From Treponema sp. (GTDB lineage Bacteria; Spirochaetota; Spirochaetia; Treponematales; Breznakiellaceae): a stretch of DNA of 11,131 nt. The stretch spans positions 1 through 11,131 of the forward strand of contig WQZW01000026.1 in NCBI GenBank assembly GCA_009780545.1, written 5' to 3'. The translations under genes and the position numbers were made by a program. Shown one piece after another: positions 7,401 through 11,131 of this stretch. The notes beneath the pieces are model-generated. The model was not told the origin of the DNA. It saw only the letters and a list, made by a program, of their open reading frames with translations, and did not search any database. Numbering within the stretch: position 1 is the stretch's first letter; each line of letters opens with the position of its first letter.

Positions 7401-7441
7401 CGTGGTTAAAATTCTTCGATTTGGAAGAAGAAGCAACCACG
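7401..7441. repeat. Nested inverted repeat
   Basis: An outer 7-base pair of arms, CGTGGTT (7401-7407) and AACCACG (7435-7441), encloses an inner 6-base pair, TTCTTC (7412-7417) and GAAGAA (7424-7429). The arms are perfect on both strands, so it gives no hint of which strand is used. No T-run follows on either side, so I do not call it a terminator. Confidence 0.5.
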
Positions 7442-7457
7442 GAGTTTTAGTCTGCGG

Positions 7458-7479
7458 TTCAGCCGAAGGTTAGGCTGAA
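7458..7479. repeat. Small hairpin
   Basis: Arms TTCAGCC (7458-7464) and GGCTGAA (7473-7479) form a perfect 7-bp stem with an 8-base loop, 16 bases after the previous repeat. Function unknown. Confidence 0.45.
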
Positions 7480-7520
7480 AATTGCCGTTTGCCCTGGGGA
7501 AATGCGGACGGAATTTGAAT

Positions 7521-7545
7521 TGTCTACCTTATTAATAAGAAGACA
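7521..7545. repeat. AT-rich dyad, possible operator
   Basis: A perfect 12-base palindrome CTTATTAATAAG (7528-7539) lies inside outer arms TGTCT (7521-7525) and AGACA (7541-7545). It forms an AT-rich island in a GC-rich intergenic region between two divergent operons, a common place for a regulator site. No matching second copy was found in the window. Confidence 0.35.
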
Positions 7546-7621
7546 TGGTTCTGCGGAGAACGGATTCGGGAGTTTGCGGGATCGGGCCTTGGGTTCGAGG
7601 TTTGCCGGTTGACCTCACTCG

Positions 7622-7658
7622 TCAAAACGGGAACGGCTCTTTGCCGTTTCCGTTTTGG
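7622..7658 (+). repeat. 16-bp hairpin that pairs fully only as plus-strand RNA
   Basis: Arms 7622-7637 and 7643-7658 pair along all 16 positions around a TCTTT loop if transcribed from the plus strand, with two G-U pairs (position 1 and position 10). On the minus strand those two become A-C mismatches. This suggests a plus-strand RNA structure upstream of the mapped moaC promoter. No T-run follows. Confidence 0.5.
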
Positions 7659-7795
7659 CGGCCGGTTTACCCCGGACTTTACCTGCTGCTGGCCCTTACC
7701 TATCGACACCGTAGTAATTCAAGATTCTTCGTTTCGTTAGTATTCTTGTCTCCGACTTACCGTGGCTGCAATCCAACCTTATCAAAAAATTTTGC

Positions 7796-7824
7796 TTGCA
7801 GGACAAAAAACTTTGTTCTATACT
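7796..7824 (+). promoter_or_regulatory. Promoter of the molybdenum cofactor operon
   Basis: TTGCAG (7796-7801) and TATACT (7819-7824) are separated by exactly 17 bases. The -10 is strong and the -35 keeps the TTG core. Transcription would start near 7831, leaving a leader of about 79 bases before moaC. The flanking sequence is AT-rich (AAAAAACTTTG in the spacer), unlike the surrounding DNA. Confidence 0.65.
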
Positions 7825-7832
7825 GAGTGATG

Positions 7833-7885
7833 GTCGGCAGCGTACTTGGTTGAGATGCTTGCGACGAAGGACGATTCCTGCCGAC
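7833..7885 (+). promoter_or_regulatory. Structured moaC leader, class unknown
   Basis: The predicted transcript starts almost at an 8-base arm GTCGGCAG (7833-7840) that pairs perfectly with CTGCCGAC (7878-7885), closing a 37-base interior. TCCT (7876-7879), which overlaps the 3' arm, can instead pair with AGGA (7900-7903) of the moaC ribosome site. The two pairings exclude each other, so a switch at translation is possible. The leader is too short for the known Moco riboswitch, and I do not recognise its interior. Confidence 0.4.
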
Positions 7886-7909
7886 GGCGGTTTTCTTAAA
7901 GGAGCTATC

Positions 7910-8398
7910 ATGACCGATTCCGGGTTTACCCACTTCGACGGAAGCGGGAATGCGATAATGGTGGACGTTTCCGGCAAGGAGGAAAGCGTCCGGACGGCCC
8001 TTGCCGGGGGGAGCATCTCGGTAAGCCGGGAAACGATGGACGCGGTGCGGGACGGGACCGCCAAGAAGGGCGACGTTCTGGGCGTGGCCCGCATTGCCGG
8101 GATCGCCGCGGCAAAGCAGACCTCGGCCCTGATTCCCCTTTGCCACAACCTTTTTCTCGACCGGTGCGTCATCGACTTCGAGCTGGACGAGGCGGAATTG
8201 CTGATTCGGGCACGCTGCACGGTAAAGCTTTCCGGCAAAACCGGGGCCGAGATGGAGGCGCTCACCGGCGTTTCGGTGGCCCTGCTCACCGTCTACGACA
8301 TGTGCAAGGCCATCGACAAGAACATGACGATCGGCAGCATACGCCTTCTTGAGAAGTCCGGGGGAAGGAGCGGGCATTATGTCGCAAACGATGGTTGA
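7910..8398 (+). CDS. moaC: Cyclic pyranopterin monophosphate synthase MoaC
   Basis: A 162-aa cytoplasmic enzyme, the normal length for MoaC. It acts with MoaA in the first step of molybdenum cofactor synthesis, converting the 3',8-cyclo-GTP made by MoaA into cyclic pyranopterin monophosphate. The sequence follows E. coli MoaC closely: MVDVSGKEESVR (17-28), KGDVLGVARIAGIAAAKQTSALIPLCHNL (53-81, histidine 79), LSGKTGAEMEALTGVSVALLTVYDMCKAIDK (107-137) and GSIRLLEKSGGRSG (142-155). The catalytic aspartate and lysine known from E. coli (D128, K131) correspond to D130 and K133. The ATG at 7910 follows AAAGGAG by six bases. It is the first gene of the operon and overlaps moaA by 20 bases. An upstream in-frame ATG at 7796 lies in the promoter and is not used. 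Confidence 0.97.
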   Translation: MTDSGFTHFDGSGNAIMVDVSGKEESVRTALAGGSISVSRETMDAVRDGTAKKGDVLGVARIAGIAAAKQTSALIPLCHNLFLDRCVIDFELDEAELLIRARCTVKLSGKTGAEMEALTGVSVALLTVYDMCKAIDKNMTIGSIRLLEKSGGRSGHYVANDG

Positions 8399-9368
8399 CG
8401 GGCATGGCCGGGTGATCGATTACCTCCGCGTCTCGGTTACCGACCGCTGCAACCTCCGCTGCCTGTACTGCATGCCGGAGGACGGCGTTCCCCACATTCC
8501 CCGCCGGGAAGTGCTTTCCTTCGAGGAAGTCCTCCGCCTCTGCCGGATTTTCGCCGAGCTGGGCATCAAAACGGTGCGTATTACCGGAGGCGAGCCGCTG
8601 GTCCGCAGGGACGTGGTCGGTTTCGTCCGTTCCCTCAAGCGGATTCCGGGGATAACGCGCGTTTCCATGACCACCAACGGCGTTTTCCTCGGCAAACACC
8701 TGCAAAGCCTTGCCGATTCCGGCCTCGATGCGGTCAACGTCAGCCTGGACACCCTGGACGACGAGGTTTTCGCCCGCCTTTCCCGGGGGAAGGACATCGG
8801 CAACATCCTTTCGGCCATCGACCGGGCCTACGATCTGGGATTGGTGGTCAAGATCAACTGCGTTCCGGTCAAGGGTTTCAACGAGGGGGAAATCGTCCGG
8901 CTGGCGGCCCTGGCAAAGGACAGGCGGATCTACGTCCGCTTCATCGAGCTTATGCCCATCGGAGTCGCCGCCTCGCTCGCGCCGGTTTCCCTCCCGGAGA
9001 TCACCGCCGCGCTGGAGGCGGAATTCGGCCCGCTTGAGCCCTCGGCGATAAAGCCCGGCGACGGGCCGGCCGCCTACCGCACGCCGGCCGGGTTCGCCGG
9101 GAGCATCGGCCTTATCGGGGCGCTCAGCAGTTGCTACTGCCAAACCTGCAACCGGCTTCGGCTGACCTCGGCCGGCCAGCTTCAGCCCTGCCTGGCCGGC
9201 ACCATGGGAGCGGACCTGCGGGAACTGCTGCGGGGAGAAGCCGGGGACGGGCGGATCGTGGACGCGATCCTTGGACTTATCGCAAACAAGCCCGCCGAAC
9301 ATGACTTTTGCGATGCCGACGGGGATCCGGGCCACAGGAAGAAAGAGATGTTTCGTATAGGAGGATGA
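8379..9368 (+). CDS. moaA: GTP 3',8-cyclase MoaA (radical SAM)
   Basis: A 329-aa radical-SAM enzyme, the same length as E. coli MoaA, that rearranges GTP in the first step of molybdenum cofactor synthesis. The N-terminal SAM cluster motif is CNLRCLYC (cysteines 24, 28, 31), the GEP motif TGGEPLVR is at 69-76 and MTTNGV at 97-102. The C-terminal substrate-binding cluster is CQTC plus a cysteine 13 residues later (254, 257, 271) in the signature CNRLRLTSAGQLQPCL. The protein ends in the diglycine (FRIGG) that is needed for MoaA activity in the family. The ATG at 8379 follows GGAAGGAG by eight bases and overlaps the end of moaC; ATGs at 8349 and 8391 are in frame but less well placed. Stop and next start are one base apart. 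Confidence 0.97.
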   Translation: MSQTMVDGHGRVIDYLRVSVTDRCNLRCLYCMPEDGVPHIPRREVLSFEEVLRLCRIFAELGIKTVRITGGEPLVRRDVVGFVRSLKRIPGITRVSMTTNGVFLGKHLQSLADSGLDAVNVSLDTLDDEVFARLSRGKDIGNILSAIDRAYDLGLVVKINCVPVKGFNEGEIVRLAALAKDRRIYVRFIELMPIGVAASLAPVSLPEITAALEAEFGPLEPSAIKPGDGPAAYRTPAGFAGSIGLIGALSSCYCQTCNRLRLTSAGQLQPCLAGTMGADLRELLRGEAGDGRIVDAILGLIANKPAEHDFCDADGDPGHRKKEMFRIGG

Positions 9369-9369
9369 T

Positions 9370-9798
9370 ATGGGAAAAGTATTGGCCGTCTGCACCAGCG
9401 AGAAGAAGGGAACGGTAAAGCGGGACGTGGGATCGGCGGAATTCGTGGTCGATCACGGGCTGCAGGGCGACGCCCATGCCGGGAATTGGCATCGGCAGGT
9501 GAGCATGCTCTCCCTGGAACGGATCGACGCATTCCGGGCCACCGGGGCGAAGGTCGAGTTCGGCGATTTCGGCGAGAACATCGTGGGCGAGGGCATCGAC
9601 TTCGCCGGCCTGCCGGTGGGCACCAGGCTCCGGATGGGGGATGCGCTGCTGGAGATCAGCCAGATCGGGAAGGAATGCCACGAACGCTGCGCCATCTACT
9701 ATTCCATGGGCGACTGCATCATGCCCCGGGACGGAGTGTTCGCCAAGGTGATCACCGGAGGGACGGTGCGGAACGGGGACACGATCAGTGTCGCGTGA
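9370..9798 (+). CDS. MOSC domain protein of the Moco operon
   Basis: A 142-aa protein that is almost entirely one MOSC domain. It shows the stand-alone MOSC pattern: GLQGDAHAGNWHRQVSMLSLERID (30-53), FGDFGENI (64-71), ISQIGKECHERCAIY (96-110) with the conserved cysteine 103, and CIMPRDGVFAKVITGGTVRNGDTI (116-139). MOSC domains occur at the C-terminus of Moco sulfurase and in YiiM/YcbX-type proteins, where they bind molybdenum cofactor or carry sulfur. Here the gene sits between moaA and mogA, so a late role in Moco handling (sulfuration, delivery or quality control) is likely but the reaction is not known. The ATG at 9370 follows AGGAGG by four bases; mogA starts inside its last codons (11-base overlap). 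Such MOSC proteins are sometimes fused to MogA/MoaB; here they are separate but coupled. Confidence 0.9.
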   Translation: MGKVLAVCTSEKKGTVKRDVGSAEFVVDHGLQGDAHAGNWHRQVSMLSLERIDAFRATGAKVEFGDFGENIVGEGIDFAGLPVGTRLRMGDALLEISQIGKECHERCAIYYSMGDCIMPRDGVFAKVITGGTVRNGDTISVA

Positions 9799-10294
9799 TT
9801 CCTACCGGGCGGCGGTGATCACCGCCAGCGACAAGGGATCGCGGGGCGAGCGGGAAGACGCGAGCGGGAAACTGGTGCAGGAGATTCTCCTGGCCGCCGG
9901 TTTTTCCGTGGCAAGCTACGCCGTGCTCCCGGACGAACAGGATCTGCTGGAAAAGGAAATGATCCGCATCTGCGACGGCGGCCTTGCCGACCTGATCCTG
10001 ACCACCGGAGGCACCGGCTTTTCCCCAAGGGACCGCACCCCGGAAGCGACCCTGGCCGTCGTCGAACGCATCGTTCCCGGAATCCCCGAGGCGATGCGGG
10101 CGCAGAGCATGCCGGTCTTCAAGCGGACGATGCTCAGCCGTGCCGCAGCCGGCATCCGCCGGGAAACGCTGATCGTCAACCTGCCGGGAAGTCCCAAGGC
10201 CGTTCGGGAAAACCTGACCTTCATCGCCGGGGAACTCCGCCACGGCATCGACATTTTGCAGGGCAGGGATTCGGAGTGTGCGGTTGGTCCATAA
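9788..10294 (+). CDS. mog: Molybdopterin adenylyltransferase, MogA/MoaB family
   Basis: A 168-aa protein of the MogA/MoaB family, cytoplasmic. MogA activates molybdopterin by adenylylation so that MoeA can insert molybdate. Family marks: AAVITASDKGSRGEREDASG (8-27), the molybdopterin-binding TTGGTGFSPRDRTPEAT (72-88) with aspartate 82, and NLPGSPKAVRENL (131-143). The start is a GTG at 9788 with GGGGA eight bases upstream; it overlaps the MOSC gene by 11 bases, so translation is probably coupled. MoaB proteins of this group can do the MogA reaction in organisms lacking MogA, and the two are not separable by eye. It ends the operon: its TAA lies inside the first arm of a hairpin (10287-10311). 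No moeA, mobA, moaD or moaE follows, so these must be elsewhere. Confidence 0.93.
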   Translation: MSRDSYRAAVITASDKGSRGEREDASGKLVQEILLAAGFSVASYAVLPDEQDLLEKEMIRICDGGLADLILTTGGTGFSPRDRTPEATLAVVERIVPGIPEAMRAQSMPVFKRTMLSRAAAGIRRETLIVNLPGSPKAVRENLTFIAGELRHGIDILQGRDSECAVGP

Positions 10295-10311
10295 TCCGGG
10301 GGATTATGGAC
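10287..10311 (+). repeat. 11-bp hairpin overlapping the mog stop codon
   Basis: GTCCATAATCC (10287-10297) and GGATTATGGAC (10301-10311) form a perfect 11-bp stem with a GGG loop. The mog TAA (10292-10294) lies in the first arm. No T-run follows; only three bases separate it from the next, larger hairpin. Confidence 0.7.
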
Positions 10312-10314
10312 TCG

Positions 10315-10358
10315 GGAGTATGACCTCAATCTGCTTTGGCAGATTGAGGTCATACTCC
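10315..10358 (+). repeat. Perfect 20-bp hairpin after the Moco operon
   Basis: Arms 10315-10334 and 10339-10358 are perfect reverse complements over 20 bases around a TTTG loop. Position at the end of the operon suggests a terminator or an mRNA-protecting structure, but no T-run follows on either strand, so it is not a typical Rho-independent terminator. Together with the hairpin three bases upstream it forms a tandem structure. An interspersed palindromic repeat is an alternative that only a genome-wide count can settle. Confidence 0.75.
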
Positions 10359-10388
10359 ACGCATTTGCTGTCACGAAGGAGTTCCGCT

Positions 10389-10865
10389 TTGAAGGGAAGC
10401 GTTTTTGGGTTTCCGGCCACTGTTGCCGTACTGGTTCTGGGTTTTGCGGCTACCGCCTGTTCGCCAAGTACGCCCGAGGACGGTTTTACGATTACCGGTA
10501 TCCCGGCGGAATTTGACGGCATGGGGGCAGTGGCCTATGCGTTCGGCAGCGATATGCCCGAGGCGGAATTCTTCGTGGTGCCGGGGGCGCAAGGCGTCGA
10601 AATGGGAACCGGGACACTTGTTTTTTCAAAAATTGCCGGCGGAAAGGTTTCCATTCCCCTGTGGGAACTGTTGCCGGAAAAAAGGTGGACCGGCAATGAC
10701 GCCCTGGACTTGTTTGTCAGCATCATACCGGTGGCCGATTCCGTCGGTGACGAACCGGACCCATCGGCCGCGGTGCATTGCTTCAAATCCGTCCTCTTTA
10801 CCGACGGCAAGGCGACAAGGCCGTTTCAAGATGCGGTCGCCCCAAACGATTACTTCAAACAATAG
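10389..10865 (+). CDS. Small lipoprotein of unknown function
   Basis: A 158-aa lipoprotein. I read it from a TTG at 10389, seven bases after AAGGAG (10376-10381), giving the signal MKGSVFGFPATVAVLVLGFAATAC with lipobox AATAC (cysteine 24). The frame is open back to 10278, but that part crosses the two hairpins and overlaps mog. The mature protein opens with FTITGIPAEFDGMGAVAYAFG and later has KVSIPLWELLPEKRWTGNDALDLFVSI. This layout, a beta-strand pair around 'ITGIPAE(F/Y)..G...AFG', is one I associate with families of treponemal lipoproteins of unknown role; that is memory of style, not a search result. The GIPA(D/E)F motif also appears in the 408-aa lipoprotein of the cobalamin operon. I see no promoter of its own, so it may be read through from the Moco operon. 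Confidence 0.78.
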   Translation: MKGSVFGFPATVAVLVLGFAATACSPSTPEDGFTITGIPAEFDGMGAVAYAFGSDMPEAEFFVVPGAQGVEMGTGTLVFSKIAGGKVSIPLWELLPEKRWTGNDALDLFVSIIPVADSVGDEPDPSAAVHCFKSVLFTDGKATRPFQDAVAPNDYFKQ

Positions 10866-11029
10866 GACGGACGGAAGGCGCCCATGGCATGGATGAAACC
10901 GCATGCGCTCGGACATTCGTTGGCAGGAATGCCGTTGGTCTAACCGTCGGAACGGATACCGCGCAAGCTCACCACAATAGATTGATTCGACCAGGTTCCC
11001 TCCCGGTGTTTTCCCTTTACCAATAATAC

Positions 11030-11131
11030 TTACGCAAACGGCAGCTTCACGATTCCAAGCGCGAGGGCAATTCCCCAAAGGACGACGAAGTGCAAAGGGT
11101 AAAATGCGTAGAAGAAGTACTTCATCGGCCG
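11030..11131 (-). CDS. C-terminal end of a TraX-family membrane protein (partial)
   Basis: On the minus strand a frame enters from the right edge and ends with TAA at 11032-11030, giving 33 residues: RPMKYFFYAFYPLHFVVLW, then a hydrophobic GIALALGIVKLPF stretch. The motif K-(Y/W)-x-F-Y-x-F-Y-P-L-H followed by a hydrophobic helix is typical of the end of TraX-family multi-spanning membrane proteins, named after the F-plasmid pilin acetylase; chromosomal members are of unknown function and probably acyltransferases. Only the last transmembrane part is visible, so the call rests on a short match. It points towards the lipoprotein gene, with 164 bases between the two stops and no clear terminator there. 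Confidence 0.6.
   Translation of the reverse strand, partial: RPMKYFFYAFYPLHFVVLWGIALALGIVKLPFA

Larger units (their letters stand above)
7365..7795. other. Intergenic region between divergent promoters, no gene seen
   Basis: About 430 bases lie between the -35 boxes of the two divergent operons. Open frames exist on both strands (93 codons at 7545-7826 plus, 61 codons at 7524-7709 minus), but they show no family likeness, no convincing ribosome site and amino-acid content typical of chance frames; the first also runs across the moaC promoter. What the region does hold is a run of inverted repeats, listed separately (7401-7441, 7458-7479, 7521-7545, 7622-7658). I see no tRNA and no direct-repeat array. 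Confidence 0.6.

Noticed and set aside
7590..7612. tRNA-like GGGTTCGAGG sequence
   Set aside because: The bases flanking the TTCGA do not form a T-arm stem, and no acceptor, D- or anticodon arm could be drawn around it.
7524..7709. 61-codon minus-strand open frame
   Set aside because: Very basic, low-complexity translation with no start signal; it covers the 7622-7658 hairpin and the AT-rich dyad. Treated as chance.
7545..7826. 93-codon plus-strand open frame in the intergenic region
   Set aside because: No family likeness, only a poor ribosome site, it spans a 16-bp hairpin and the moaC promoter, and it stops at the promoter's -10. It reads as a chance frame.
7831..7909. Moco riboswitch before moaC
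   Set aside because: The leader is only about 79 bases, shorter than the roughly 140-base Moco motif, and I could not place the expected helices. Kept only as an unclassified leader.
8286..9395. Long minus-strand open frame (369 codons) opposite moaA
   Set aside because: It lies antisense to moaA, whose catalytic motifs are all intact. Long antisense frames are usual in GC-rich coding DNA, and its translation has no domain.

Overview
The window looks like a stretch of chromosome from a Gram-negative bacterium with an outer membrane. It holds two divergent gene blocks. I lean towards a spirochaete of the Treponema type, because of the several small lipoproteins with loose lipoboxes, one carrying a 'TITGIPAEFDG' type opening that I associate with treponemal lipoproteins, and the TraX-like membrane protein. 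This is an inference from style, not proof.

Left block (minus strand, about 7364 down to 170): a cobalamin (vitamin B12/corrinoid) uptake operon. A sigma70-type promoter (7336-7364) is followed by a clear cobalamin riboswitch (7178-7330) and an intrinsic terminator abutting its P1 helix (7151-7177). Six genes follow in order: a 408-aa lipoprotein of unknown function, a 238-aa lipoprotein of unknown function, a BtuB-like TonB-dependent receptor, a BtuF-like binding lipoprotein, a BtuC-like permease and a BtuD-like ATPase. The last three overlap or nearly touch. A second, internal promoter just before btuF may let btuFCD be expressed apart from the riboswitch. The expected logic is capture and outer-membrane passage (lipoproteins plus BtuB), hand-over in the periplasm (BtuF) and ATP-driven import (BtuCD), shut off when intracellular cobalamin is high. 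A further reading frame runs off the left edge.

Middle (7365-7795): about 430 bases with no credible gene but several inverted repeats, one of which pairs fully only as a plus-strand RNA.

Right block (plus strand, 7796-10294): a molybdenum cofactor operon, moaC - moaA - MOSC-domain gene - mogA/moaB-type gene, tightly packed with overlaps of 20 and 11 bases. It has a good promoter and a short leader that begins with an 8-bp closing stem. MoaA and MoaC make cyclic pyranopterin monophosphate, the MogA-type protein adenylylates molybdopterin before metal insertion, and the MOSC protein probably binds or passes on sulfur or the finished cofactor. moaD, moaE, moeA and mobA are not in the window.

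Right end: two back-to-back hairpins (10287-10358, the second a perfect 20-bp stem), a 158-aa lipoprotein read from a TTG start, and on the minus strand the last 33 codons of a TraX-family membrane protein entering from the right edge. Corrinoid import beside Moco synthesis would suit a bacterium that depends on molybdo- or tungsto-enzymes such as formate dehydrogenase and on corrinoid enzymes, as acetogenic treponemes do, but nothing in the window proves that lifestyle.
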